This document shows positions 49,221 through 57,820 of a stretch of DNA of 64,000 bases, one piece after another. The DNA lies in assembly GCF_000818395.1 (NCBI RefSeq), contig NZ_JWJG01000028.1, forward strand, positions 2,255,397-2,319,396, written 5' to 3'. Under the pieces are notes generated by a model. It was not told where the DNA came from, did no database searches, and saw only the letters and a list, made by a program, of their open reading frames with translations. The number at the start of each line of letters is the position of its first letter. The first letter of the stretch is position 1. Source of the stretch: Noviherbaspirillum autotrophicum (GTDB lineage: Bacteria; Pseudomonadota; Gammaproteobacteria; Burkholderiales; Burkholderiaceae_D). The position numbers were made by a program, and so were the translations under genes.

Positions 49221-50405
49221 ATGTCCACCGGTTTCGGTCCCGAAGAAGCGCGCAATTACATGCATCAACTGCTCAAGGCCATGAATCAGGCCGGCGGCTC
49301 GGACTTGTTCATTTCCGCCGATTTTCCGCCCAGCATGAAAGTGCAGGGGGCGATGAAGGCGCTGAGCCAGCAAAAGCTCAACGGCGACATCACGAAGAAA
49401 CTGGCGCAGGCGCTGATGAACGAGCGACAGCAAAAAGAGTTCGACGCCGAGCTGGAATGCAATTTCGCCATTTCTCTGCCGAATGTGTGCCGCTTCCGCG
49501 TCAACGTCTTCGTGCAGCAGCAACAAGTCGGCATGGTGATTCGCACCATCGCGTCCGAAATTCCCAACTTCGTCAAGCTCGGCTTGCCCGAGGTGTTGAA
49601 GGACGTGATCATGACCAAGCGCGGCCTGGTGCTGGTCGTCGGCGGCACCGGTTCCGGCAAGTCCACCACGCTGGCGGCGATGATCGACCACCGCAACGAA
49701 CACTCGGCCGGTCACATCATCACCGTGGAAGACCCGGTCGAGTACGTGCATAAGAACAAGTCCTGCCTCATCACGCACCGCGAGGTCGGCGTCGATACCC
49801 ACTCCTGGCATCACGCCCTGAAGAACACGCTGCGCCAGGCGCCCGACGTGATCCTGATCGGCGAGATCCGCGATACCGAAACCATGGAGCACGCCATCGC
49901 CTTCGCCGAAACCGGCCACCTGTGCCTGGGCACGCTGCACGCCAACAATGCCAACCAGACGCTCGACCGCATCATCAACTTCTTCCCCGAGGAGCGCCGC
50001 AACCAGCTGCTGGGCGACTTGTCGTCCAACCTGCGCGCCATCATCTCGCAGCGCCTGGTGCGCACCGAAGACGGCAAGGGCCGCAAGGCCGCCATCGAAA
50101 TCCTGCTTAACACGCCCACCATCGCCGAGCAAATCCTCAAGAGCCAGTTCCACGCCATCAAGGAAACCATGGCCAAGTCCAAGGAGCTCGGCATGCGTAC
50201 CTTCGACCAGGCCCTGTTCGAGCTGTACAACGCCGGCCACATCGGCTACGAGGAGGCAATCCGCAACGCCGACTCGGCCAACGAACTGCGGTTGCAGATC
50301 AAGCTGAAAGGCGAGCGCGGCCAGCCGGGCGACAAGGGCCATGGCGGATTCAATCTCGCCATCGACGAAGACAAGGGCGAGGAAGAAGAAGCGAAGGGCA
50401 AGTAA
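49221..50405 (+). CDS. pilU: Type IV pilus retraction ATPase (PilU/PilT family)
   Basis: 394-residue secretion-type ATPase powering pilus retraction. SDLFISADFPPSMKVQGAM is the N-terminal PAS-like domain; Walker A GGTGSGKST, the Asp box (ITVEDPVEYVHKNK), Walker B VILIGEIRDTETM, and the His box LGTLHANNANQTLDRIINFFP are complete. The acidic C-terminal tail (EDKGEEEEAKGK) and overall length favour PilU over PilT. No pilT lies next to it, so its partner is elsewhere. The ATG follows AAAGG. The upstream intergenic region carries a possible sigma-54 element and an inverted repeat. Confidence 0.88.
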   Translation: MSTGFGPEEARNYMHQLLKAMNQAGGSDLFISADFPPSMKVQGAMKALSQQKLNGDITKKLAQALMNERQQKEFDAELECNFAISLPNVCRFRVNVFVQQQQVGMVIRTIASEIPNFVKLGLPEVLKDVIMTKRGLVLVVGGTGSGKSTTLAAMIDHRNEHSAGHIITVEDPVEYVHKNKSCLITHREVGVDTHSWHHALKNTLRQAPDVILIGEIRDTETMEHAIAFAETGHLCLGTLHANNANQTLDRIINFFPEERRNQLLGDLSSNLRAIISQRLVRTEDGKGRKAAIEILLNTPTIAEQILKSQFHAIKETMAKSKELGMRTFDQALFELYNAGHIGYEEAIRNADSANELRLQIKLKGERGQPGDKGHGGFNLAIDEDKGEEEEAKGK

Positions 50406-50602
50406 GGTCGGCACTGCGGATGCCGCACGCCGTGAAAGCGGCTGAACCGGCGAGCCCGCCACCCCTCGGCGTGGTCGGCACACACGCTGTCACGTTCATC
50501 CCGAACGTGACGTCGTTGCTGCTCCAGTACGTGGGCTATCTTGCTGGGGCGACAACGGGGGGTATAAACTGGCTGCCATCCGAATTTCCCCAGCCATCCG
50601 TC

Positions 50603-51046
50603 ATGAGCCGACAAAAAGAGCTAATCGCTCATCTTCTTGATGCATTTCCTCCAAGAGCTTTCCCTGGAGAGGTAACTTCACACAATTGCGCTGAATGCAC
50701 GGCGATCCGCGCCACGCTCGGCGGAGCAAGCTGGTGGTCAGTGCCTGGATCGTTCATTCGACAACACTCCAATCATCTTCCTCTGTTAACGCAAGAGGCC
50801 TATAAAGCATTCTTGCCTGCATGGATGTGCGAGGCAGTGTCAGATCCAACCGGGGAAACCGCCGCGCTGTTGATGGTAAATCTGAGGGAGGGGACCTTTG
50901 CGCCGGATTTTTCACAGCAAGAGTCTTATGCCGTGATTCAAGTCGCAAAGTGGATCGCGGAAAACAATGGCTTTGGCCCGGAAGATCCCGTAAACAGGGA
51001 ATCCATGGCCAGGATCATGCAAAAGTGGGAAGGCCAGGATGCCTGA
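50603..51046 (+). CDS. Hypothetical protein
   Basis: 147 residues with MSRQKELIAHLLDAFPPRAFPGEVTSHNCAECTAIRATLGG at the start, SWWSVPGSFIRQHSNHLPLLTQEAYKAFLPAWM in the middle, then a helical C-terminus. A CxxC pair (NCAECT) is the only metal-like motif. It looks like a soluble globular protein of a family with unknown function, resembling small proteins that are common in accessory regions. The ATG is chosen because the 61 upstream codons are Pro/Val-rich and non-conserved. Base composition is less GC-rich than its neighbours. Function unknown. Confidence 0.6.
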   Translation: MSRQKELIAHLLDAFPPRAFPGEVTSHNCAECTAIRATLGGASWWSVPGSFIRQHSNHLPLLTQEAYKAFLPAWMCEAVSDPTGETAALLMVNLREGTFAPDFSQQESYAVIQVAKWIAENNGFGPEDPVNRESMARIMQKWEGQDA

Positions 51047-51176
51047 CATGAAAATGGCCTCGGACGTATCGCGCCGGCCATTAAATCCATGACTTCCAAA
51101 TTGCAGATCAATACCGACCGCTGCGCCGCCGGCTATCATCAGCGCTGAGCATTCCAGGTCGAGACGGAGGAAGCCG

Positions 51177-51521
51177 ATGTACGAATCAAAGCGTCACCGT
51201 CCGATTCCGCGAGTACGTTTCATCCGCCGTCTATTGGGCCACTTTTTTGCAGCAATGTCGCTGCTCGCCATGTCTCTGTTTGTCGGCATGGCAGGTTACG
51301 AATATTTCGAACATCTTGCATGGCGTGACGCCTTCATTAACGCGGCCATGCTATTGGGAGGCATGGGGCCGGTGAATGCGCCTGAGTCGGATGGCGGGAA
51401 GATATTTGCCGGCCTGTACGCCCTATATGCAGGATTGGTCTTCCTGATTGTATTGGCCATCATCTTCACCCCGGTCATACATAGGGTGCTGCATACCTTC
51501 CATTGGGAAGAGAGCGAATAA
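51177..51521 (+). CDS. Small two-helix membrane protein with re-entrant-loop-like segment
   Basis: 114 residues. A basic N-terminus (KRHRPIPRVRFIRRLLGH) precedes a first membrane helix (FFAAMSLLAMSLFVGMAGYEYF). Next come a polar turn, a segment WRDAFINAAMLLGGMGPVNAPES that could dip into the membrane, and a second helix (GLYALYAGLVFLIVLAIIF). The two-helix-plus-loop layout recalls small ion channels, but no selectivity motif is visible. GGAGG lies at good distance from the ATG. A 9-bp hairpin follows the stop. Function unknown. Confidence 0.65.
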   Translation: MYESKRHRPIPRVRFIRRLLGHFFAAMSLLAMSLFVGMAGYEYFEHLAWRDAFINAAMLLGGMGPVNAPESDGGKIFAGLYALYAGLVFLIVLAIIFTPVIHRVLHTFHWEESE

Positions 51522-51526
51522 TCTGT

Positions 51527-51555
51527 TCGCGCCCGGCAACCCGCTACGGGCGCGA
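51527..51555 (+). terminator. GC-rich hairpin after small membrane-protein gene
   Basis: TCGCGCCCG-N11-CGGGCGCGA is a perfect 9-bp inverted repeat directly behind the stop codon of the small membrane protein. No T-run follows, so it is a weak intrinsic-terminator candidate; it could also be part of the leader of the next gene. Confidence 0.35.
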
Positions 51556-51617
51556 TGGCCATGGCGTGCCGCACACTGAGCGCAAACGTTAGGACATCTG
51601 AAGAAGGAGAAACCGGT

Positions 51618-52016
51618 ATGACGAAAAGCGAACCTCGGCAAGACAAGTCTCCATCCCAGCTCATCGAGGAGAGGATCAAGGAGCTGGCTGACTGGCGAGG
51701 CCAAATGCTCGGCCGACTCCGCGCCTTAGTCAAGGAAGCGGACCCGGAAGTCATCGAAGAGTGGAAGTGGCGAGGGGTTCCGGTGTGGTCGCACCACGGA
51801 TTGATCTGCACGGGTGAAACCTACAAGGAAGTCGTGAAGATGACTTTCGCCAAAGGAGCGTCCCTGAACGATCCTTCTGGCCTCTTCAACGCCAGCCTTG
51901 AAGGGAACACAAGGCGTGCCATCGACTTCCGCGAGGGGCAGGAGATAGACGAGGCGGCGTTGAAAGCCTTGGTGCGCGCCGCTGTGGCGTTGAACAAGTC
52001 GAAAGCTCGAAACTAA
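51618..52016 (+). CDS. DUF1801-type protein
   Basis: 132-residue soluble protein of the DUF1801/YdhG-like fold (related to the frataxin-like YdhG/DUF1801 group). LIEERIKELADWRGQMLGRLRALVKEADPEVIEEWKWRGVPVWSHHGLICTG is the conserved half, with VKMTFAKGASL and RAIDFREGQEID following. AAGGAG precedes the ATG; 21 codons upstream are not conserved. The molecular role of the family is unknown, though members recur in accessory gene sets. Confidence 0.82.
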   Translation: MTKSEPRQDKSPSQLIEERIKELADWRGQMLGRLRALVKEADPEVIEEWKWRGVPVWSHHGLICTGETYKEVVKMTFAKGASLNDPSGLFNASLEGNTRRAIDFREGQEIDEAALKALVRAAVALNKSKARN

Positions 52017-52049
52017 TTTCACACGCAATCCCACTGGAGGAAAACACGC

Positions 52050-52841
52050 ATGGCGAGCAATCAAATCCGCTTCGACGACGGCGCAGCCTACGAACGATAC
52101 ATGGGACAGTGGAGCCAGCTGGCGGGTGAAGCCTTTCTCGACTGGCTTGCGCCAGAACCCGGATGGCGATGGCTTGATGTCGGTTGCGGCAATGGCGCCT
52201 TTACGGAAATGCTCGTTGAGCGGTGTGCGCCAGTCTCGGTGCAGGGTATAGACCCGTCCGAGGGGCAGCTTGCCTATGCGCGCGCACGACCTGCGTCGCG
52301 TGTCGCGCAATTTCATCAGGGCGACGCGATGGCACTGCCTTTTTCTGACGACACGTTCGACGCGGCGATCATGCCGCTGGTGATTTTCTTCGTTCCCGAC
52401 CCGGGTAAAGGCGTTGCCGAAATGGCGCGCGTGGTCCGCCCGGGCGGCAGTGTCTCGGCCTATGCATGGGACATGTTTGGCGGCGGTTTCCCTTATGACG
52501 CGTTGCAGGGTGAAATGCGCGCACTGGGCGTCGCCGTTCCGGTGCCGCCCAGTCCCGACGCGTCGCGGGTAGAAGCCATGCGGGACTTATGGACAGGCGC
52601 GGGGCTGGAGGCGGTCGAAACGCGGGAAATCACGGTGCAGCGGACGTTCGCCGATTTCGACGACTACTGGACGACCGCTCTCGGGGGACCAAGCGTCGGT
52701 GCCAAGCTCGCAGCGATGACACCCGAGGACCTGACGGTGCTCAAAGCGCGGATGCGCGCGCGTCTGCCGGCAGATGCCAGCGGCCGGATTACCTGCAGTG
52801 CGCGCGCGAATGCCGTAAAGGGGCGCGTGCCTAAAGGATGA
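52050..52841 (+). CDS. Class I SAM-dependent methyltransferase
   Basis: 263-residue methyltransferase with Rossmann-type SAM-binding motif WRWLDVGCGNGAFTEML (about 40-55), acidic residue in GIDPSEGQLAYA, and post-motif DAAIMPLVIFFVPDPGKGVAEMARVVRPGGSV. It belongs to the UbiE/Methyltransf_11 broad group, so the substrate cannot be named. GGAGG lies nicely before the ATG. It is 33 nt after the DUF1801 gene and likely co-transcribed. Confidence 0.88.
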   Translation: MASNQIRFDDGAAYERYMGQWSQLAGEAFLDWLAPEPGWRWLDVGCGNGAFTEMLVERCAPVSVQGIDPSEGQLAYARARPASRVAQFHQGDAMALPFSDDTFDAAIMPLVIFFVPDPGKGVAEMARVVRPGGSVSAYAWDMFGGGFPYDALQGEMRALGVAVPVPPSPDASRVEAMRDLWTGAGLEAVETREITVQRTFADFDDYWTTALGGPSVGAKLAAMTPEDLTVLKARMRARLPADASGRITCSARANAVKGRVPKG

Positions 52842-53041
52842 TTCTCCTTGTGGCTCTGGAACATCGATTTACTTGTGAAGATGTTGAACTGCTGCAAAAT
52901 CGAAGTCATCCGAAGCGGTATAACAACATATTGCAGCAGGCCGCCTGTGCCAGTAGACGACCGCGACCGGCGTGCGCATTGCCTATCCCTCTGCAAGATC
53001 AGCAATAACAAGACCCATTGAATTGAAAGGAGAGTTTGGTT

Positions 53042-53488
53042 ATGTCTACAGGAACAGTCCGGCTTCATCGCGTGCTTCGGGCGAGCCCCGAGCGGGTATA
53101 TCAAGCGTTCTTGAACGCCGAGGCCATGGCCAAGTGGCTCCCGCCATACGGGTTCACGTGCAAGGTCCTCCACATGGATGCCAGCGTGGGCGGCACCTAC
53201 AGGATGACGTTCACGAATTTCACGACGGGCAAGGGACATTCGTTTGGCGGCGAGTACCGTGAACTCGTGCCGTTCGAGAAAATCCGCTACACGGACAAGT
53301 TCGACGACCCCAACCTTCCGGGGGAAATGCAGACGACGATAACCTTCAAGCAAGTGTTGTGCGGAACCGAGCTCAATGTCGTGCAGGAAGGGCTGCCGGA
53401 AGTCATTCCCCTCGAGATGTGCTATCTCGGCTGGCAAGAGTCTCTCGCGCAGCTGGCGCAACTGGTCGAGCCCGTAATTCCTGATTAA
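53042..53488 (+). CDS. SRPBCC (AHSA1-like) protein
   Basis: 148-residue START/Bet v 1-fold protein of the activator-of-Hsp90-ATPase-homologue group. RLHRVLRASPERVYQAFLNAEAMAKWLPPYGF is the classic N-terminal signature; GGTYRMTFTN, FGGEYRELVPFEKIRYTDKFDD and LEMCYLGWQESLAQLAQLVEP complete the domain. AAAGGAGAG is well placed before the ATG; an earlier TTG adds two residues. Role unknown; many family members are found with glutathione- or stress-related genes such as the GFA gene that follows 61 nt downstream. Confidence 0.88.
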   Translation: MSTGTVRLHRVLRASPERVYQAFLNAEAMAKWLPPYGFTCKVLHMDASVGGTYRMTFTNFTTGKGHSFGGEYRELVPFEKIRYTDKFDDPNLPGEMQTTITFKQVLCGTELNVVQEGLPEVIPLEMCYLGWQESLAQLAQLVEPVIPD

Positions 53489-53549
53489 CCCGTCCAGCGT
53501 GAGACGGCAAGCGCATCGGCAAGTAAAACACATCCATCGGAGATCCTGC

Positions 53550-53897
53550 ATGAAATACAAAGCCAGCTGCCATTGCGGCAACGTGTCGTTCGAGTTCGAC
53601 GGAGAGATTGCGGAGGCGCTGGCCTGCAACTGCTCGATCTGCCAGCGGAAAGGCTCGCTGCTCTGGTTTCTGCCGCGCTCCGGGATGAGGCTGCTGACGC
53701 CGGAAGACGCAGCGGCCACCTACACGTTCAACAAGCATGTGATCAGGCACCGGTTCTGCCCGACATGCGGCATCCATCCGTACGGCGAAGGCGTCGATGC
53801 GCAGGGAAACGAAATGGCGGCGATAAACATCCGGTGCGTTGAAGACATCGATCTTGCCTCGATCCCGGTGCGCCACTTCGACGGGCGCTCGGTCTGA
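53550..53897 (+). CDS. GFA-family (glutathione-dependent formaldehyde-activating-like) zinc protein
   Basis: 115-residue protein of the GFA/CENP-V fold. Zinc ligands are Cys7 and Cys9 (CHC), Cys26, Cys28 and Cys31 (CNCSIC), and Cys70 and Cys73 (FCPTC), all family-typical. Founding members were proposed to help form S-hydroxymethylglutathione, but for most this activity is unproven. GGAG lies before the chosen ATG; 17 upstream codons are not conserved. It is convergent with the LysR gene. Confidence 0.9.
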   Translation: MKYKASCHCGNVSFEFDGEIAEALACNCSICQRKGSLLWFLPRSGMRLLTPEDAAATYTFNKHVIRHRFCPTCGIHPYGEGVDAQGNEMAAINIRCVEDIDLASIPVRHFDGRSV

Positions 53898-53931
53898 CGC
53901 CAGCCGGCTTCGCTTCCCTGGCCGCAGTTCA

Positions 53932-54801
53932 TCACGACGACGGACAAAGCAGGTTCGACGCGGCGCTAACCACGTCGGTGACGAGCTGCGCAATCAGCTG
54001 GACCCGCGCCGAGCGCCGCACTTCCGGATGAATCACCAGCCACAGGTCGCGCCTGGGCGGCGGCGGGTCCGACGCAATCGGCGCAAGCCCTGCGCTGCCG
54101 GCGGCGAGGTAGTGCGGCAGCAGCGCAATGCCCAGGCCGCCCAGCGCCGCCTGGTGCAGCGTCAAGGCGCTGTTGCCCTTGACTGAGTACGGCCGCTGCG
54201 CCCGATAGCGGTCCAGCCACTGCTGCTCCGGCGCGTCGCGCAGGCTGTCGTCGAAGCCGATGAAGCGCCAGTCCTGCGGCGCATGCCGCGCCAGATAATC
54301 CTCATGGGCGAACAGGCCGTAGCCCAACGCGCCGAGCGGGCGCACCACCAGGCTCGGGTCTTGCGGGCGCCCCACGCGCAGCGCCAGGTCGGCTTCGCGC
54401 CGCGTCAGGCTGGCCATCCTGGTTTCTCCTATCAACTCCAGCGTGATCGGGGACCAGCGTTCCTGCAGTGCCGCCAGGCGCGGCGCCAGAAAGGCAGTCG
54501 AAAAAGCGGGCAGGGCCGAAATCCGCACCGTGCCCGACAATGCGGCGCCTTCGCTGGCGTCGCGCAGCAGGGCATGGGCGCATTCGTCCATCTGCTCGGC
54601 ACGCGAAAACAGCTGCTCGCCTTCGACCGTGAGTTGCCAGCCGCGCGGCAGGCGGTCGAACAGCCGCAAGCCAAGCGCCTTTTCCAGTGCGTCCATGCGG
54701 CGCACCACCGTCGAGTGCTCCACGTTCAAGGCCCGCCCGGCGAGGCTGAGGCTGCCGGCGCGCACCAGCGCGACAAAGACACGGATATCGTCCCAGTTCA
54801 T
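53932..54801 (-). CDS. LysR-family transcriptional regulator
   Basis: 289-residue LTTR with an N-terminal winged HTH (MNWDDIRVFVALVRAGSLSLAGRALNVEHSTVVRRMDALE) and a C-terminal periplasmic-binding-protein-like effector domain (about 90-285). A GTG seven codons upstream is an alternative start. It is divergent from the DUF2917 gene with a 122-nt gap that holds a palindrome, so it likely regulates that gene and itself. This LysR-DUF2917 pair is a frequent arrangement in Burkholderiales; the effector is unknown. Confidence 0.92.
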   Translation of the reverse strand: MNWDDIRVFVALVRAGSLSLAGRALNVEHSTVVRRMDALEKALGLRLFDRLPRGWQLTVEGEQLFSRAEQMDECAHALLRDASEGAALSGTVRISALPAFSTAFLAPRLAALQERWSPITLELIGETRMASLTRREADLALRVGRPQDPSLVVRPLGALGYGLFAHEDYLARHAPQDWRFIGFDDSLRDAPEQQWLDRYRAQRPYSVKGNSALTLHQAALGGLGIALLPHYLAAGSAGLAPIASDPPPPRRDLWLVIHPEVRRSARVQLIAQLVTDVVSAASNLLCPSS

Positions 54802-54818
54802 TTCGGCTATCAAATTTT

Positions 54819-54833
54819 GCACAGATTATGTGC
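54819..54833. promoter_or_regulatory. LysR-type operator candidate GCACA-GATTA-TGTGC
   Basis: Perfect 5-bp inverted repeat with a 5-nt centre in the short divergent region between the LysR and DUF2917 genes. A further half-site-like GCACATGC lies about 30 nt downstream. Placement fits autoregulation by the LysR protein; not proven. Confidence 0.5.
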
Positions 54834-54923
54834 TGATTTTTGGAATTTCTATCAAAAGATGCACATGCTACCTTTGCTTCCATGCTGCCACAACCGGCGG
54901 AAACCGTTGAAGGGAGTGAAATT

Positions 54924-55283
54924 ATGGCAAATGCAGCTTCTCCATCCGCATGCATCGTAGTGCGCCCAGGCACGGCCCTCACCGTGCGCAGCGACAGAAA
55001 CCAGACACTGACGGTAGCCGAGGCCGCCGGCAGGAGCCTGTGGATGACCCGCATGGGCGAGCGCATGGATTACCTGTTCAGGGCCGGAGACAGTGTGGTG
55101 CTGCGCCCGGGCGACGACATCACGCTCGGCGTGCACAAGTGGGATGGCGCGGCATGCGTCGTGTTGTGCGCGCTGGCGGAGCCGGCGCCGCGCTTGTCGC
55201 GCACGCGGGCGTGGCTGGCGGCCATCCGTGGCGCGCTGCGCCATGCTGCAGCGGGCGCCGCTGCATCCGACACGCCACGATAG
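54924..55283 (+). CDS. DUF2917-domain protein
   Basis: 119-residue soluble protein. The cupin-like domain RPGTALTVRSDRNQTLTVAEAAGRSLWMTRMGERMDYLFRAGDSVVLRPGDDITLGVHKWD is DUF2917; the Ala/Arg-rich C-terminus is variable. GGGAG precedes the ATG; 28 upstream codons are not conserved. It is divergent from the LysR regulator and followed 55 nt later by a GST gene. Function unknown; it is restricted mainly to beta-proteobacteria as far as I know. Confidence 0.83.
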   Translation: MANAASPSACIVVRPGTALTVRSDRNQTLTVAEAAGRSLWMTRMGERMDYLFRAGDSVVLRPGDDITLGVHKWDGAACVVLCALAEPAPRLSRTRAWLAAIRGALRHAAAGAAASDTPR

Positions 55284-55338
55284 CCCACCGAGCCGGAATA
55301 GAAATGGACAAGAAAAAATGGACAAGAAAGGGACAAGC

Positions 55339-55971
55339 ATGAACGCCACCGCGATGACGCTGTACTACTCCCCGGGCGCCTGCTCACTCGCGCCGCACAT
55401 CCTTCTGGAAGAAACGGACGCCGATTACCGCCTGGTGGAAGTGAGCGTGGCGAAAGGGCAGACGCAGGAAGAGGCATTCCTCAAGATGAATCCGAAGGGG
55501 CGGGTTCCGGTGCTTACAAGCGACGGCCACACGCTTACCGAAGTGCCGGCCATTTGCTGGTACATCGGCGCAACCGGCAAGGGGCTCATTCCGGAGGATG
55601 TGCTGTTGCGCGCGCGCGTGCTGGAATGGTTCAACTGGCTGTCGGGGACGCTGCATGCAGTCGCATTTGGCGGCAAATGGCGGCCGCAGCGTTTCGTCAA
55701 GGACGCCGCGCTGTTTGGCGAGGTGCAGGCGCGCGCCGACGACAACCTGCGTGACGGCTTCGCTTACATCGAAGCGCGCATGGCTGGGCGGCAGTGGGCG
55801 GTGGGAGAAGAGTACGGTGTGGTCGATCCGTATCTCTTTGTCTTTTACAACTGGGCCAGATCGATCGGCGCCGATGTGCCCCAGGCCTATCCTGCCTGGC
55901 ACGCGCATGCCAGACGCATCGCTGCACGCGACGCGGTCAGGCGCGCCTGCGAGCAGGAAGGCCTGCGATAA
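55339..55971 (+). CDS. Glutathione S-transferase family protein
   Basis: 210-residue GST. The thioredoxin-like N-terminal domain has LYYSPGACSLAPHILLEE with a Ser/Tyr/Cys near the thiol site and MNPKGRVPVLTSDGHTLTEVPAICWYIG with cis-Pro and Glu for glutathione. The all-helical C-terminal domain contains AVGEEYGVVDPYLFVFYNWA. It resembles beta-class GSTs (SPGACSL). It probably conjugates glutathione to electrophiles. A weak AAGGGAC precedes the ATG; an internal ATG five codons later is possible. Confidence 0.9.
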   Translation: MNATAMTLYYSPGACSLAPHILLEETDADYRLVEVSVAKGQTQEEAFLKMNPKGRVPVLTSDGHTLTEVPAICWYIGATGKGLIPEDVLLRARVLEWFNWLSGTLHAVAFGGKWRPQRFVKDAALFGEVQARADDNLRDGFAYIEARMAGRQWAVGEEYGVVDPYLFVFYNWARSIGADVPQAYPAWHAHARRIAARDAVRRACEQEGLR

Positions 55972-56018
55972 ACGAAATCCAGCGGATCCCGGCGCATACA
56001 AACGCGCCGGGCGGCTTG

Positions 56019-56867
56019 TCAGGCGCCGGCATTTTTGGGCGCCTGCGGATGGCCCGCGACCAGCCGCGCCGAATCCGGCGGCAGGCCGTCGCGCGACGCA
56101 TCGGGCGGCACGGCGTCGAGCTCCGAGCCCACGCCGAGTTCGGGGATCGGGCCATGCGCCGGGCGCGCCTGCGGGTCGTGGTCATGCTCGTGCCCGGGCC
56201 GGATCGATGCCGCATTGAGCAGGTCGACCACTTCCTCGTCGCTGGTCTGGTCGAACTTGTCATAGTAGAGGCTGACGGCGCGGAACCAGTCGGGCACCAG
56301 CAGGCAGATGCCTTCGTCGACATGCGGCTCGCCGCGCAGGCTCGCCAGGCTGTCGGCCGGCGCTACCGGCACGGCGAAGATCAGGCGCGCGACGCCGGCT
56401 TGCGACAGCGCGACCAGCGCGGTCTTGAGGGTGGCGCCGGTGGCGATGCCGTCGTCGACCACGATGACGGTGCGGCCTTCGACTGGCACCGGCGCGCGCG
56501 CGCCGCAATAGAGCGCGCGGCGCCGCTCGATCTCGGCCAGCTGGCGTTGCTGCTCCGCCTCGATATAGCCCGGCGGCGGCTTGATCTGCTGCACGATGTC
56601 GTCGTTGAGGATGCATTGCGGATGCTGTCCATCCACCACCGCGCCCAGGCCCAGCTCGGCATGGCCGGGCGCGCCGATCTTGCGCACGATGAGCACATCG
56701 AGCGGCGCGTCCAGCGCGCGCGCCACTTCATAGCCGACCGGCACGCCGCCGCGCGGCAGGGCCAGCACGACCGGCTCTTCATCCTTCAGGTGCATCAGCG
56801 CTGCCGCCAAGTGGCGGCCCGCTTCGTGGCGGTCCCGGAATGTGGTGTAGTCATAGCTCATTTTCAT
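56019..56867 (-). CDS. Phosphoribosyltransferase-domain protein
   Basis: 282-residue protein whose first about 215 residues form a type I PRTase: FRDRHEAGRHLAAAL, LALPRGGVPVGYEVARAL, and the PRPP loop VIVVDDGIATGATLKTAL. After that an extended tail rich in His, Asp and Pro is unconserved. Such proteins are often paired or fused with dienelactone-hydrolase-like proteins; here the hydrolase gene lies 13 nt upstream in the same operon. Substrate base unknown. Two in-frame ATGs 6 nt apart share the AGGAAAGGAAG ribosome site. Confidence 0.87.
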   Translation of the reverse strand: MKMSYDYTTFRDRHEAGRHLAAALMHLKDEEPVVLALPRGGVPVGYEVARALDAPLDVLIVRKIGAPGHAELGLGAVVDGQHPQCILNDDIVQQIKPPPGYIEAEQQRQLAEIERRRALYCGARAPVPVEGRTVIVVDDGIATGATLKTALVALSQAGVARLIFAVPVAPADSLASLRGEPHVDEGICLLVPDWFRAVSLYYDKFDQTSDEEVVDLLNAASIRPGHEHDHDPQARPAHGPIPELGVGSELDAVPPDASRDGLPPDSARLVAGHPQAPKNAGA

Positions 56868-56880
56868 CTTCCTTTCCTGT

Positions 56881-57531
56881 CTATGCGGCTGGCAGGTGGC
56901 GCACAAACCACCCGGCGGCCAGGGCCAGCACCTGCGCGAGCGTGCCCGCTTCTTCGAACAGATGGGTGGCGCCGGGAACGATCGTCAGCTCCTTGTCGCA
57001 GTTCAGCTGCGCGAACGCCTGCTTGTTGAGTTCGATCACCTGGGTATCGAGGCCGCCGACGATCAGCAGCGTCGGCGCGCGTACCCGGGCCAGTGCCGGG
57101 CCGGCCAAGTCGGGGCGGCCACCGCGCGAGACGACAGCGCCGACATTGACCGTGCGCTCGGCGGCCGCCACCAGCGCCGCGCCGGCACCGGTGCTGGCGC
57201 CAAAGTAGCCGATCGGCAGCTGTCCAATGTCGCGCTGCTGCCGCGCCCAGCGCGTGGCATCGAGCAGGCGCGACGCCAGCAGGGGAATGTCGAAGACCTT
57301 GGCGCGGTCGTCTTCTTCGTCCGGGCGCAGCAAATCGAGCAGCAGCGTGGCCAGCCCGGCTTGCCGCAGGCCGGAAGCCACATAATTGTTGCGGGGACTG
57401 TGGCGGCCGCTGCCGCTGCCGTGCGCAAACAGGACCAGGCCCTGCGGAGCGCCGTTCATGCCAAGCAAGCCTTCCAGGCCGATCGGTTCGATGCGAACCG
57501 CTTGCACGTCACCCATGGGAGAACTCATCAT
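56881..57531 (-). CDS. Dienelactone-hydrolase-like alpha/beta hydrolase
   Basis: 216-residue hydrolase. HGSGSGRHSPRNNYVA is the oxyanion/N-terminal part typical of the family that pairs with PRTases. The nucleophile elbow is FGASTGAG (Ser113), with Asp162 in GGLDTQ and His190 in GATHLF completing the triad. First gene of a unit with the PRTase. Its paralogue at 39.8 kb has lost the serine. The start is ambiguous between two adjacent ATGs, and an upstream in-frame extension of 16 codons is possible. The substrate is unknown. Confidence 0.88.
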   Translation of the reverse strand: MMSSPMGDVQAVRIEPIGLEGLLGMNGAPQGLVLFAHGSGSGRHSPRNNYVASGLRQAGLATLLLDLLRPDEEDDRAKVFDIPLLASRLLDATRWARQQRDIGQLPIGYFGASTGAGAALVAAAERTVNVGAVVSRGGRPDLAGPALARVRAPTLLIVGGLDTQVIELNKQAFAQLNCDKELTIVPGATHLFEEAGTLAQVLALAAGWFVRHLPAA

Positions 57532-57820
57532 GCATACCTCGGCTTTCTCGCGCCAGCCCATCGGAAGCGAGTCCGCCAAGGGTGCTGCCGCGGTTCAACA
57601 AATTTCACGCATCACGTTTTCTTTTTGAGTTTTTAATACACGTTATATCCTGGGATTGGCGCTGGCAATGCACAATGGTTCTATCCATTTCGCGGCCGCG
57701 ATAGCGAACATGAAAGCAAGCCCGGTTCTTGCCTGTAAGCTGGCTCGCGTCATCTGCGATGCCGAGCTGCCGGCGGCGGGGGGGCGACCTTTTTCGATTC
57801 CAGGCGAAAGGAATTTCTTC

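Noticed and set aside
51521-51618. Possible integron attC site (AACGTTAGG with an upstream GC-rich hairpin) in a row of small accessory genes
   Set aside because: Only one junction shows a GTTAGG-like end; no matching RYYYAAC partner, and neighbouring junctions have no attC-like core sites. No integrase is present.
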